Of a stretch of DNA of 64,000 nt, positions 1-8,892 are shown piece by piece (position 1 is the stretch's first letter; the number at the start of each line of letters is the position of its first letter). Origin of the DNA: Pseudomonas sp. 6D_7.1_Bac1 (GTDB taxonomy: Bacteria; Pseudomonadota; Gammaproteobacteria; Pseudomonadales; Pseudomonadaceae). The stretch is taken from NCBI RefSeq assembly GCF_025465945.1, contig NZ_JANLNW010000008.1, positions 1-64,000 on the forward strand, written 5' to 3'. The translations under genes were made by a program, and so were the position numbers. The notes under the pieces were generated by a model, which had not been told where the DNA came from, ran no database searches, and worked only from the letters and a program-made list of their open reading frames with translations.

Positions 1-44
1 GGGGTCACTGTGCGCATTCACTTCTCTTCACCTGGATTATCCCG

Positions 45-953
45 ATGAGCTCTGTGGCGGTTTTCAGCAAAGCCTCACCGTTCGACGCACTGCAGCGCTG
101 GCTCCCCAAACTGGTTTTGGCGCCAAGCATGCTGATCGTCCTGGTTGGCTTTTACGGTTACATCATCTGGACGTTTGTTCTGTCCTTCACCAATTCCAGC
201 TTCATGCCGAGCTACAAGTGGGTCGGCCTGCAGCAATACATCCGGTTGATGGAGAACGACCGCTGGTGGGTCGCGAGCAAAAACCTCGCGGTCTTCGGCG
301 GCATGTTCATCGGTATCAGCCTGGTGCTCGGGGTATTCCTGGCGGTGCTGCTGGATCAGCGCATTCGCAAGGAAGGCTTCATCCGCACCATCTACCTGTA
401 CCCGATGGCGCTGTCGATGATCGTCACCGGTACCGCCTGGAAATGGCTGCTGAACCCGGGCCTGGGGCTGGACAAGATGCTGCGTGACTGGGGCTGGGAA
501 GGTTTTCGCCTGGACTGGCTGGTGGATCAGGATCGTGTGGTCTATTGCCTGGTGATCGCCGCGGTATGGCAAGCCTCCGGGTTTGTGATGGCGATGTTTC
601 TGGCCGGCCTGCGTGGTGTCGATCAGTCGATCATCCGTGCCGCTCAGGTCGACGGTGCGAGCCTGCCGACCATCTATTTGAAGATCGTCCTGCCGAGCCT
701 GCGTCCGGTGTTTTTCAGCGCCTTCATGATCCTTGCGCACATCGCGATCAAGAGCTTCGACCTGGTGGCGGCGATGACGGCGGGTGGTCCGGGTTACTCC
801 TCCGACCTGCCGGCGATGTTCATGTATTCCTTCACCTTCAGCCGTGGCCAGATGGGCATTGGTTCGGCGAGCGCGATGATGATGCTCGGCGCGATCCTGG
901 CGATTCTGGTGCCGTACCTGTACTCCGAACTGCGAGGCAAGCGCCATGATTAA
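45..953 (+). CDS. gtsB: Sugar ABC transporter permease, GtsB-type
   Basis: Inner-membrane permease of a carbohydrate ABC importer (MalF-like, 302 aa) with about six hydrophobic segments. The EAA loop that docks the ATPase is visible near residues 200-222 (AAQVDGASLPTIYLKIVLP). It overlaps gtsC by 8 bases and is followed by the ATPase gene, the OprB porin and a mutarotase, the order known for the Pseudomonas glucose/mannose system gtsABCD. The periplasmic binding protein gtsA would lie just upstream, outside the window. Specificity for glucose is inferred from this context, not from residues. The start follows a 44-base non-coding leader with no strong Shine-Dalgarno sequence. Confidence 0.9.
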   Translation: MSSVAVFSKASPFDALQRWLPKLVLAPSMLIVLVGFYGYIIWTFVLSFTNSSFMPSYKWVGLQQYIRLMENDRWWVASKNLAVFGGMFIGISLVLGVFLAVLLDQRIRKEGFIRTIYLYPMALSMIVTGTAWKWLLNPGLGLDKMLRDWGWEGFRLDWLVDQDRVVYCLVIAAVWQASGFVMAMFLAGLRGVDQSIIRAAQVDGASLPTIYLKIVLPSLRPVFFSAFMILAHIAIKSFDLVAAMTAGGPGYSSDLPAMFMYSFTFSRGQMGIGSASAMMMLGAILAILVPYLYSELRGKRHD

Positions 954-1782
954 TCAACCGCGTTTGAGCTTCAGTCGCGTGGCCATTTACGCCACCTTGT
1001 TACTGGCGGCGGCGGTCTACCTGATTCCACTGGTGGTGATGCTGCTGACCAGCTTCAAGTCCCCGGAAGACATCCGCACCGGCAACCTGCTGAGCTGGCC
1101 TCAAGTGATCGACGGCATTGGCTGGATCAAGGCCTGGGACGTGGTAGGTGGCTACTTCTGGAACTCGGTGAAAATCACCGTGCCGGCAGTGCTGATTTCG
1201 ACCTTCATCGGTGCCATGAACGGTTATGTGCTGTCGATGTGGCGCTTCCGTGGCTCGCAATTGTTCTTCGGCCTGCTGTTGTTCGGTTGCTTCCTGCCGT
1301 TCCAGACCGTGCTGCTGCCAGCTTCCTTCACCGTCGGCAAGCTCGGCCTGGCCAATACCACCACCGGCCTGGTGCTGGTGCACATCGTCTACGGGCTGGC
1401 GTTCACCACGCTGTTCTTCCGCAACTACTACGTGAGCATTCCGGATGCGCTGGTGAAAGCGGCGCGGCTGGATGGCGCGGGGTTCTTCACCATCTTCGGG
1501 AAGATCCTGCTGCCGATGTCGATTCCAATCGTGATGGTCTGCCTGATCTGGCAATTCACCCAGATCTGGAATGACTTCCTGTTCGGCGTGGTTTTCGCCA
1601 GTGGCGATGCCCAGCCAATCACCGTGGCCCTGAACAACCTGGTCAACACCAGCACCGGGGTCAAGGAATACAACGTTGATATGGCGGCGGCGATGATCGC
1701 CGGGTTGCCGACACTGCTGGTCTACATATTCGCTGGCAAGTATTTCCTGCGTGGGCTGACGTCCGGCGCGGTCAAGGGGTAG
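946..1782 (+). CDS. gtsC: Sugar ABC transporter permease, GtsC-type
   Basis: Second permease (MalG-like, 278 aa) that pairs with GtsB to form the membrane channel of the glucose importer. It has an N-terminal hydrophobic segment around residues 11-31, several further membrane segments and the EAA signature AARLDGAGFFTIFGKILLP in the second half. It begins inside the last codons of gtsB and stops 3 bases before gtsD, which implies tight translational coupling. Length and layout are normal for the family; nothing is broken. Confidence 0.9.
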   Translation: MINQPRLSFSRVAIYATLLLAAAVYLIPLVVMLLTSFKSPEDIRTGNLLSWPQVIDGIGWIKAWDVVGGYFWNSVKITVPAVLISTFIGAMNGYVLSMWRFRGSQLFFGLLLFGCFLPFQTVLLPASFTVGKLGLANTTTGLVLVHIVYGLAFTTLFFRNYYVSIPDALVKAARLDGAGFFTIFGKILLPMSIPIVMVCLIWQFTQIWNDFLFGVVFASGDAQPITVALNNLVNTSTGVKEYNVDMAAAMIAGLPTLLVYIFAGKYFLRGLTSGAVKG

Positions 1783-1785
1783 AAC

Positions 1786-2946
1786 ATGGCAACTCTCGAA
1801 TTACGTAACGTCAACAAGACCTACGGCAGCGGCTTGCCGGACACCCTGAAAAACATCGAACTGAAGATCGATGACGGTGAATTCCTGATCCTCGTCGGCC
1901 CGTCCGGTTGTGGCAAGTCGACCTTGATGAACTGCATCGCCGGCCTGGAAAACATCAGCGGCGGGGCGATTCTGGTGGACGACGCCGACATCAGCGGCAT
2001 GAGCCCCAAGGATCGCGATATCGCCATGGTGTTCCAGTCCTACGCGCTGTACCCGACCATGAGCGTGCGCGACAACATCGCCTTCGGCCTGAAGATACGC
2101 AAAATGCCGGCCGCCGAGATCGACGAAGAAGTCGCTCGCGTCGCCAAGCTGCTGCAAATCGAACACCTGCTCAGCCGCAAGCCGGGTCAGCTTTCCGGTG
2201 GTCAGCAACAGCGCGTGGCCATGGGCCGTGCGCTGGCGCGGCGGCCGAAGATTTATCTGTTCGACGAACCGCTGTCCAACCTCGACGCCAAGCTGCGGGT
2301 CGAGATGCGCACCGAAATGAAACTGATGCACCAGCGCTTGAAAACCACCACGGTCTACGTGACGCACGACCAGATCGAAGCCATGACCCTGGGCGACAAG
2401 GTTGCGGTGATGAAGGACGGGATCATTCAGCAGTTCGGTACGCCAAAGCAGATCTACAACGACCCGGCCAACCTGTTCGTGGCGAGCTTCATCGGTTCGC
2501 CACCGATGAACTTCATCCCTCTGCGTTTGCAGCGCAAGGACGGCCGTCTGCTGGCGCTGCTCGACAGTGGCCAGGCGCGTTGCGAGCTGCCGCTGGGCAT
2601 GCAGGACGCCGGCCTTGAGGATCGCGAAGTGATCCTTGGCATGCGCCCGGAGCAAATCGTTTTGGCGAACGGCGAGGCCAACGGCCTGCCGACCATTCGC
2701 GCTGAAGTCCAGGTTACCGAGCCGACCGGTCCCGACACCCTGGTGTTCGTCAATCTCAACGAAACCAAAGTCTGCTGCCGCCTGGCGCCTGACGTTGCGC
2801 CGGCCGTGGGCGAGACCCTGACCCTGCAATTCGATCCATCGAAAGTGCTGCTGTTCGATGCCAAGACGGGTGAGCGTCTGGGGACGGCCGGTCAAGCGCA
2901 AACCGAAGCGCGCGGCGACAACGTCGCTCAATTCAAAGGCAGATGA
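1786..2946 (+). CDS. gtsD: Sugar ABC transporter ATP-binding protein, GtsD/MalK-type
   Basis: Cytoplasmic ATPase energising the Gts sugar importer (386 aa). Walker A GPSGCGKST lies at about residues 38-46, the ABC signature LSGGQQQRV in the middle of the nucleotide-binding domain, Walker B as IYLFDEPLSNLD, and the switch histidine in YVTHDQ. The C-terminal ~140 residues match the regulatory TOBE/MOBE-like domain of MalK-type proteins. It starts 3 bases after gtsC. MalK-type ATPases can serve more than one importer, so substrate is assigned from the operon. A REP pair follows the stop codon. Confidence 0.92.
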   Translation: MATLELRNVNKTYGSGLPDTLKNIELKIDDGEFLILVGPSGCGKSTLMNCIAGLENISGGAILVDDADISGMSPKDRDIAMVFQSYALYPTMSVRDNIAFGLKIRKMPAAEIDEEVARVAKLLQIEHLLSRKPGQLSGGQQQRVAMGRALARRPKIYLFDEPLSNLDAKLRVEMRTEMKLMHQRLKTTTVYVTHDQIEAMTLGDKVAVMKDGIIQQFGTPKQIYNDPANLFVASFIGSPPMNFIPLRLQRKDGRLLALLDSGQARCELPLGMQDAGLEDREVILGMRPEQIVLANGEANGLPTIRAEVQVTEPTGPDTLVFVNLNETKVCCRLAPDVAPAVGETLTLQFDPSKVLLFDAKTGERLGTAGQAQTEARGDNVAQFKGR

Positions 2947-2956
2947 AGATCAAAAA

Positions 2957-3061
2957 TGTGGGAGCGAGCCGGCTCCGGGCGGCGTTCCGACGATGACGGT
3001 GTGTCAGTCGACATCGATGTTGAATGAACGTCCGCTATCGCGAGCAGGCTCGCTCCCACAG
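2957..3061. repeat. REP inverted pair between gtsD and oprB
   Basis: Two oppositely oriented REP units, GTGGGAGCGAGCCGGCTCC... on the left and ...CGAGCAGGCTCGCTCCCAC on the right, separated by about 55 bases. The left unit is diverged in its centre. It sits in the gap between the transporter operon and oprB and could fold into a large hairpin that attenuates or stabilises the upstream message. Confidence 0.85.
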
Positions 3062-3131
3062 GGGGATATGCGGCGCGCTGTTTGTCACTCGCCGCAACCG
3101 CTGTAAACCGCGTTAGATAAAAACAGTTAAT

Positions 3132-3139
3132 AACAATAA
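3132..3139 (+). promoter_or_regulatory. Possible Hfq/Crc CA motif in the oprB leader
   Basis: AACAATAA lies about 17 bases upstream of the oprB start, next to the ribosome-binding region. It fits the AANAANAA catabolite-activity consensus bound by Hfq with Crc in pseudomonads. Function is inferred. Confidence 0.45.
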
Positions 3140-3155
3140 AGACGAGGATGTAGGG

Positions 3156-4502
3156 ATGAAGAAGAAAAACAACGCTCAGCTTATCTGCCAGTTGTCAGCT
3201 GTTGCGGTGATGACCATGGCCGGTAACGTACACGCGGCTGACGCGTTCAGCGCCGACTCCAAGTGGATGACGGGTGACTGGGGGGGCGAGCGGACCAAGC
3301 TGATCGAACAAGGTATCGACATCAAGGCGGACTACGTCGGTGAAGTGGGTGGCAACCTGCGCGGCGGCTACAACGACGACAAGACTGCGCGTTACGCCGA
3401 CCAGTTTGGCCTGGGCGTGGCGTTGGACCTGCAAAAACTGATGGGCTGGGATAACACCCAGGCCAAGATCCAGCTCACCAATCGTAACGGTCAGAACATC
3501 TCCAATGACCGTGTCGGCGACCCGCGTGCCGGCACCTTGAGTTCCTCGCAGGAAGTCTACGGCCGTGGCCATATGGTCCGTCTGACTCAATTGTGGGTCC
3601 AGCATCAGTTCCTCGACAATAAACTGGACGTCAAAGCCGGTTACTTCGGCGAAGGCGAAGACTTCAACACCTTCCCTTGCGAGTTCCAGAACCTGGCATT
3701 CTGCGGTTCCCAAGCGGGTAACTGGGCGACCGGTATCTGGTTCAACTGGCCGGTCATGCAGGCGGCGCTGCGCGTGAAGTACAACATCACGCCTGAGTTC
3801 TATGCGCAGATCGGCGCGTACAACCAGAACCCATCGCAACTGGAGCACGGTAACGGCTTCAAGCTCAGCGGCAGTGGCACCAAGGGCACCGTCTTGCCAG
3901 TCGAACTGGTCTGGTCGCCGAAGGTCAACGACCTGCCGGGCGAATACCGTGTGGGTTACTACAAGAGCACGGCCGACGCCAATGACGTTCTCAAGGACAA
4001 CAACGGTCAGGACGCCGCGACCACCGGTAACGGCTACCGCGTTCACGATAGCAAGCACGGCTACTGGTTCGTTGCGCAGCAACAACTCACCAGCCACAAC
4101 GGTGACGCTTCACGCGGTCTGAACATCGCGGCCAACGCCACTTTCCATGACAAGGACACCAACGTCGTCGACAACTACCAGTCGCTGATGTTTGTGTACA
4201 AGGGCCCATTCGACGCACGTCCAAAAGATGACGTCGGGATCGGTTTTGCCCGTATCCATGTCAACGACGATGTGAAGAAAAACGCCGAGTTGGTCAACGC
4301 CGCCAATGGTGTCACCGACTACGACAATCCGCTGTTCTCGCCACTGCGTTCCACCGAGTACAACTACGAGATCAACTACGGTTTCCACGTTACCAACTGG
4401 CTGACTGTGCGTCCTAACCTGCAATACATCACTCACCCGGGCGGTGTCGATCAAGTCGACAACGCGGTGGTCGCCGGTTTGAAAATTCAGTCGGTGTTCT
4501 AA
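3156..4502 (+). CDS. oprB: Carbohydrate-selective outer-membrane porin OprB
   Basis: Outer-membrane porin (448 aa) that lets glucose and related sugars into the periplasm for the Gts importer. A signal peptide with a lysine-rich start and hydrophobic core ends near VHA at residue 27. The mature part is rich in aromatic, alternating beta-strand sequence and ends in ...IQSVF with the C-terminal Phe expected for BamA-dependent assembly. The gene has its own leader with an A-rich motif and is followed by a strong terminator, so it can be expressed apart from gtsBCD. Length is usual for OprB. Confidence 0.93.
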   Translation: MKKKNNAQLICQLSAVAVMTMAGNVHAADAFSADSKWMTGDWGGERTKLIEQGIDIKADYVGEVGGNLRGGYNDDKTARYADQFGLGVALDLQKLMGWDNTQAKIQLTNRNGQNISNDRVGDPRAGTLSSSQEVYGRGHMVRLTQLWVQHQFLDNKLDVKAGYFGEGEDFNTFPCEFQNLAFCGSQAGNWATGIWFNWPVMQAALRVKYNITPEFYAQIGAYNQNPSQLEHGNGFKLSGSGTKGTVLPVELVWSPKVNDLPGEYRVGYYKSTADANDVLKDNNGQDAATTGNGYRVHDSKHGYWFVAQQQLTSHNGDASRGLNIAANATFHDKDTNVVDNYQSLMFVYKGPFDARPKDDVGIGFARIHVNDDVKKNAELVNAANGVTDYDNPLFSPLRSTEYNYEINYGFHVTNWLTVRPNLQYITHPGGVDQVDNAVVAGLKIQSVF

Positions 4503-4539
4503 CGCAGCTGCGATAAGCTCCTCTCCATGTGCGCATTTT

Positions 4540-4568
4540 GCGGACGGCCAAGGCTGTCCGCTTTTTTT
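4540..4568 (+). terminator. Rho-independent terminator after oprB
   Basis: GCGGACGGCC-AAG-GCTGTCCGC style hairpin with one mismatch, followed by eight T residues, 38 bases after the oprB stop codon. Confidence 0.85.
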
Positions 4569-4628
4569 TGGGGCGGCGCAGCCCCGTAGCTCCTATCGGT
4601 ATGGCAATGATTTTCAGGACCGCGGCAC

Positions 4629-5483
4629 ATGCATGAGCATCCGCTACAACGCTTCTTCAAATCCCTGCGCGAGCGCCCGGTGTTTGCCTGGGAGCGCTAT
4701 CAGCAGCGCGAGGTGCTGGTGATCGACCATCCGCTGTGTCAGGCGGTGTTCAGTCGTCAGGGTGCGCAGTTGCTGCATTTCCAGCCCAAGGGCCAAAAGC
4801 CCTGGCTCTGGTGCGCGGCGAAGTGGCCGCAGGTTGGGGCGATTCGCGGTGGCGTGCCGGTGTGCTGGCCGTGGTATGGCCGTCATCCGAGCGAAAACGC
4901 CTGGCCGTCCCATGGTTGGGCACGGCTGATCGACTGGAAGCTGATCGACAGCAGCAGCGATGACGACGGCGTGCGTCTGCATTGGCAATTGCAGCTATGT
5001 GACTGGCAGGTGGACCTGCACGCGCACTTGGGTGAGCGTATGGATTTGCGCCTGAGCACCGAGCATCAGGACAGTCTGCCGTGCCAACTGAGCCATGCAT
5101 TGCACGCCTACTGGCGTATTGGTGACGTTGGTGAGGTAGCGCTGTCTGGACTCGATGGCGTGCAAGGTTATGACCAGCTCAAGCGTGAGTTTTGTGAGCA
5201 AAAAGGCGAGTTGCGGGTTGAGGGTGGCTGTCAGCGGGTGTTCCAGCACGAGGGCGAGTTGCAGCTCAAGGATCACGCCTGGCAGCGCCAGTTGTGCATC
5301 GACACCGGTGACAGCGCCGACACGGTGGTCTGGCATCCCGGGTCACGGCCGCTGCTGGGCGTGAGCTGGAATGAGATCTCGGAGTTTATCTGCGTAGAGG
5401 CGGCCAGTGGTGGCAGCGATAGCTTGAGCCTGGCCCCCGGGGAGCGGGCGCATTTGAGTTTGCAGGCGCGGGCGGGGGCTTAG
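4629..5483 (+). CDS. D-hexose-6-phosphate mutarotase (aldose 1-epimerase family)
   Basis: Member of the galactose-mutarotase superfamily, YeaD-like branch (284 aa), predicted to interconvert alpha and beta anomers of glucose 6-phosphate in the cytoplasm. The superfamily features are visible: the sugar-binding GGVPVCWPWYGRH stretch near residue 75, a catalytic-type His in SHALHAYWRIGD, and the general-base Glu region FICVEAA near the C-terminus. It follows oprB in the glucose uptake cluster, as in other pseudomonads. It starts 61 bases after the oprB terminator and may have its own promoter. Distinction from a free-sugar mutarotase is by overall resemblance only. Confidence 0.85.
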   Translation: MHEHPLQRFFKSLRERPVFAWERYQQREVLVIDHPLCQAVFSRQGAQLLHFQPKGQKPWLWCAAKWPQVGAIRGGVPVCWPWYGRHPSENAWPSHGWARLIDWKLIDSSSDDDGVRLHWQLQLCDWQVDLHAHLGERMDLRLSTEHQDSLPCQLSHALHAYWRIGDVGEVALSGLDGVQGYDQLKREFCEQKGELRVEGGCQRVFQHEGELQLKDHAWQRQLCIDTGDSADTVVWHPGSRPLLGVSWNEISEFICVEAASGGSDSLSLAPGERAHLSLQARAGA

Positions 5484-5648
5484 CTCAGGGTAGGAGGCGT
5501 ACTAGAGGGCTGCGTTTAAAAACAAGCAAGGATTATTCCTGGTTTTGTGAAAAGCGCCAGATATGTTTGTCAGATATACACCTCTTGCAATGTAGGAAGA
5601 TGATGAGGGATAAATAGGATCCAATCTGGTACGGACGTTCCAAGATTT

Positions 5649-6608
5649 ATGGTGACTATCACTGAACCTCCCCAGGCCTTGCAGTTTTCTCACCTGGAAA
5701 AACAGGAGCGAATGTTCCCGATTCGGGAGGTGGCGCGCCTGACGGGAGTCAATCCAGTGACCCTGAGGGCCTGGGAGCGACGTTATGGTTTGATTCAGCC
5801 GACACGCACTGAAAGTGGACATCGGCTGTATTCCATAACCGATATAGAGCGGGTTCGCAGCATTCTTGGCTGGATCGGACGGGGCGTGGCAGTCAGCAAA
5901 GTGGCCAGGATTCTGGCGAAGACCGGTGCGGTTCAGGTGCTGTCGAGCAGCATCCCGGATGAGCTGGTTCAGGCCGACTATGTCCAGTGGCAAACTCAGA
6001 TCAAAGCAGCGCTCAGCCATTTTGACGATGTGGAGTTGGGGCAGATTTACGGCCAGGTATTTTCTACCTACTCACTGACGGTGACGTTCCAGGACATTTT
6101 AATGCCGCTGTGGGCGCAGTTACTCCAGCAACATGACCTGTTTGGACAAGCCAGCGAGTGGGTGATGCTGGATGGTTTCCTTCGAGCCAGGGTTCTCCAG
6201 CGTCTGGTTTTGATGCGAGGTTTGCAGTCGATACGGATAGTCATCGCAGCGATCGAGGGGCACTGTCGTGAGCTTGAGTTGCTGTTGGCTGCTTTGTATC
6301 TGGGCAGTAGCGAGGTGGGCGTCAGGGTGCTGGCACTGGGGCAGCCATTTGATGAGCTGACCCTGGTCTGTGAAAAGATCAAGCCGCACGCGCTGGTGCT
6401 GTTCTCCAATCAAGCGCCGACATCTGACTTCATACGCCGTCTGAATCGCCTGGCGATGGGCCTGGATTGCCGCCTGATGCTCGCCGGTGATTCGGCGGAT
6501 CTGGCACAGGAAAGCCTGTCCGGGTCGTCGATTGGTTGTCTGGGAAGTGAAGGGGTGTTGATGCAGCAGCGTCTGCAGCAGTATCTCGCGGGAACGCTCG
6601 ATACCTGA
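5649..6608 (+). CDS. MerR-family regulator with cobalamin-binding-like C-terminal domain
   Basis: DNA-binding regulator of 319 aa. The winged-helix MerR domain starts at about residue 22 (FPIREVARLTGVNPVTLRAW, then RRYGLIQPTR), a sequence typical of MlrA/LitR-type members. The C-terminal half resembles the B12-binding fold of LitR/CarH: a helical section, then alternating hydrophobic strands and a HCRELE motif near residue 208 where CarH has its cobalamin-ligand motif. The glycine after the motif is not conserved, so cofactor binding is doubtful. The start at 5649 gives 21 extra residues; an alternative ATG at 5712 has AGGAG only three bases away. Targets are unknown; the downstream gene is convergent. 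Confidence 0.8.
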   Translation: MVTITEPPQALQFSHLEKQERMFPIREVARLTGVNPVTLRAWERRYGLIQPTRTESGHRLYSITDIERVRSILGWIGRGVAVSKVARILAKTGAVQVLSSSIPDELVQADYVQWQTQIKAALSHFDDVELGQIYGQVFSTYSLTVTFQDILMPLWAQLLQQHDLFGQASEWVMLDGFLRARVLQRLVLMRGLQSIRIVIAAIEGHCRELELLLAALYLGSSEVGVRVLALGQPFDELTLVCEKIKPHALVLFSNQAPTSDFIRRLNRLAMGLDCRLMLAGDSADLAQESLSGSSIGCLGSEGVLMQQRLQQYLAGTLDT

Positions 6609-6611
6609 CGC

Positions 6612-7217
6612 TCAGATGTGCAAGGCGGGATGTGTCAGGCGATGCTGCTGAAGGATGTACTGGCGCAGGCGTTCGGTTTCATCCTTGTCGCTCTGGCTGA
6701 GCCGATAGGCGTAATAGCCCTGTTCGGTTTCTCGTTCGTAAGCCCCGCGTAACGCAATGCGTTCGTAGCCCGAAGGGCTGAACCACAACGCAAAACTCTT
6801 CGGCGGTTTGGTCCGGTTACGGACTTCCAGCAAAATCCCTTTGAACGACACTTCGTGCACCCACAGCGTGCCGGGCTGGCCTTTGGCATTCTCTAGCGCT
6901 ACGGGCTCCTCAAGCGCCAGGCGCCAAGGGCGAACCATCGGCCCGTCTTCGTAAATGCTCGGTACGCCCAGGCGCAAATGCAGGGCATGAAACTCATCCT
7001 CCACCAGGTGCAGTGGAAAGGTTATTTGCTGATTTTCGAAGTGTGCCTGGAGGGTCACCTGCTCATTGGCCGCCAGGCGTGTCAGCAAGTCGCGGATTTG
7101 CGATCCCCCATTAACCAACAGGCTCGACGTCGCATCGCGCACGTTGAGCTGCGGGTTGTGCTGCATGGTCTGGATGAAATCCAATTCATCCTGAGTCAGG
7201 AGGGCATCGCGGTGCAT
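6612..7217 (-). CDS. PilZ-like / YcgR-type protein with degenerate motifs
   Basis: Cytoplasmic protein of 201 aa. The layout resembles YcgR-type flagellar brakes: an N-terminal beta domain (about 40-100) followed by a PilZ-like half starting at VRPWRLALEEP. The c-di-GMP-binding RxxxR motif is seen only as RPWR, and the D/NxSxxG motif as EVSFKG, so both are altered. Binding of c-di-GMP is therefore uncertain. It converges on the MerR gene with a three-base gap. The upstream 240 bases toward the flavodoxin gene hold no ORF I can support. Assignment to the PilZ family is a resemblance judgement. Confidence 0.55.
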   Translation of the reverse strand: MHRDALLTQDELDFIQTMQHNPQLNVRDATSSLLVNGGSQIRDLLTRLAANEQVTLQAHFENQQITFPLHLVEDEFHALHLRLGVPSIYEDGPMVRPWRLALEEPVALENAKGQPGTLWVHEVSFKGILLEVRNRTKPPKSFALWFSPSGYERIALRGAYERETEQGYYAYRLSQSDKDETERLRQYILQQHRLTHPALHI

Positions 7218-7459
7218 GGCTTGCTCGAAAGATATAATTACAAAGTCATTGGTGATTGTAGTTAATGACCATTAATTCGACAGCTTGTTTTGACCGTTTG
7301 TCGCTTTGAGTGCGTTCATTTTCTGTGTTGAATGAGGTACTGCATTTTATGACATGTTTACCAGCTGTCCACTGGCCGTCAGCGCCAGGGGAGAGGCAAT
7401 CGCAGTTTCTTTACGCCAGCTGTTAATATCCCGGCCTTTTACTCAGCTTCAGGATCAGA

Positions 7460-7918
7460 TTGATGAAAGTCGCCATCCTTTCCGGCTCGGTGTACGGCAC
7501 GGCTGAAGAAGTCGCCCGGCATGCCGCCACCCTTCTCAAGGCTGCAGGTTTTGAAACGTGGCACAACCCGCGTGCAACCCTGGCCGATGTTCAGGCATTT
7601 GGGCCCGAAGCCTTTCTGGTCGTGACGTCGACCACCGGCATGGGCGAGTTGCCGGACAACCTGCAACCGCTGTATTCGATGATTCGCGATCAGTTGCCCG
7701 CCGCTTGGCGCGGTTTGCCGGGAGCGGTGATCGGTCTGGGGGATGCGAGCTACGGCGACACCTTTTGCGGTGGCGGCGAACAAATGCGCGAGCTGCTCGG
7801 TGAGTTGGGCGTGCGTGAAGTGCTGCCCATGCTGCGCCTGGACGCCAGCGAAAGCGTGACCCCGGAAACCGACGCCGAACCTTGGCTGGCGGAACTGATC
7901 AGCGCGCTGCGCGGCTGA
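7460..7918 (+). CDS. MioC-like flavodoxin
   Basis: Short-chain flavodoxin of 152 aa that would carry electrons on FMN in the cytoplasm. The phosphate-binding loop SGSVYGTAEEVA is at residues 9-20, the second flavin loop near TSTTGMGELPDN, and the third near LGDASYGDTFCGGGEQM. The overall pattern matches the MioC/YqcA flavodoxin group. The gene stands alone with non-coding flanks of about 240 and 190 bases. In enterobacteria MioC relatives have roles in biotin synthesis or tRNA modification; the specific role here cannot be read from context. Confidence 0.85.
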   Translation: MMKVAILSGSVYGTAEEVARHAATLLKAAGFETWHNPRATLADVQAFGPEAFLVVTSTTGMGELPDNLQPLYSMIRDQLPAAWRGLPGAVIGLGDASYGDTFCGGGEQMRELLGELGVREVLPMLRLDASESVTPETDAEPWLAELISALRG

Positions 7919-8083
7919 CCGGGTTGTTGAACCTGTTTGCAGCGCCGCTGTTGGCCCAGGTGTTGTGACAGCGTTCACGCCATTTAGCGGCCGACGGCTT
8001 GCTGACCCGGTAGGTCAGTAAGCTGGCTGCCAATGCAACTACACGAGTCCCGACAGCTGACTAAACTGCCTTCACACCCATAA

Positions 8084-8091
8084 AATAATAA
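8084..8091 (+). promoter_or_regulatory. Possible Hfq/Crc CA motif before the class II aldolase gene
   Basis: AATAATAA immediately precedes the Shine-Dalgarno CCGGAGG of the GTG-started gene at 8110. Its form and position fit an Hfq/Crc target in a catabolic gene. Confidence 0.45.
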
Positions 8092-8109
8092 AAACCGGAG
8101 GTCCTTGCC

Positions 8110-8892
8110 GTGAGTGTAGCCCCCGTTCAACCGACACCCGATGTCAAAGGCCAGGTCAGTGCCGCCGAGTGGCAAACCCGTGTGGATCTGGCGGCCTGTT
8201 ATCGGCTGGTGGCCCTGTATGGCTGGGACGATCTGATCTTCACCCACATCTCGGCCAAGGTGCCGGGTACTGAAGATTTTTTGATCAATCCGTTCGGGAT
8301 GATGTTTCACGAAATCACCGCGTCCAGCCTGGTCAAAGTCGATCAGGCCGGCAACAAGCTGATGGACAGCCCCTACGAGATCAATCCCGCCGGCTACACC
8401 ATCCACAGTGCCGTGCATGAGGTGCGTCACGACGTGGTCTGTGTGCTGCACACCCACACGGCTGCCGGTGTGGCGGTTTCCGCGCAGAAGCAGGGCGTGT
8501 TGCCCATCAGTCAGCAGTCACTGTTTGTCCTGTCCAGCCTGGCGTATCACGCCTATGAAGGTGTCGCACTCAACCATGAAGAAAAGGTGCGCCTGCAAGC
8601 CGACCTCGGTGAAAACAATTTCCTGATGTTGCACAACCACGGGCTACTGACCTGTGGCAGCACCATTGCCGACACCTTTTTGATGATGTTCACCTTCCAG
8701 CGTGCCTGCGACATCCAGGTGCTGGCGCAGAACGGCGGGGCGCAACTGATTGCTATCGAACCGCAGATCCTGGCAGGCGCCAAGGCGATGATTGCCGGCG
8801 TGACCAAGAGCGCTCAAGGAATGGGCGGCGCGCTGGCCTGGCCGGCGTTGCTGCGCAAACTCGATCAACAAGCCCCGGGTTTCAGACTCTAA
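8110..8892 (+). CDS. Class II aldolase/adducin family protein
   Basis: Predicted zinc-dependent aldolase-fold enzyme of 260 aa, cytoplasmic. Metal-ligand histidines are visible in CVLHTHTAAGVA (near residue 115) and in MLHNHGLLTCG (near 178), with the fold's typical TSxS-like start replaced by FTHISAK. The GTG start is chosen because GGAGG sits 8 bases upstream. The stop overlaps the ATG of the hydrolase gene (TAATG), indicating coupling. Members of this family act on hydroxy-acids or sugar phosphates, but many in Pseudomonas sit in clusters for steroid- or terpenoid-like substrates; here the neighbours (hydrolase, SDR, DUF1302/DUF1329) suggest such a catabolic role. Substrate unknown. Confidence 0.85.
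   Translation: MSVAPVQPTPDVKGQVSAAEWQTRVDLAACYRLVALYGWDDLIFTHISAKVPGTEDFLINPFGMMFHEITASSLVKVDQAGNKLMDSPYEINPAGYTIHSAVHEVRHDVVCVLHTHTAAGVAVSAQKQGVLPISQQSLFVLSSLAYHAYEGVALNHEEKVRLQADLGENNFLMLHNHGLLTCGSTIADTFLMMFTFQRACDIQVLAQNGGAQLIAIEPQILAGAKAMIAGVTKSAQGMGGALAWPALLRKLDQQAPGFRL

Noticed and set aside
75..947. Long minus-strand open frame over gtsB
   Set aside because: It is a shadow of gtsB: composition is His/Arg-rich as in antisense frames of high-GC genes, with no ribosome site and no recognisable family.
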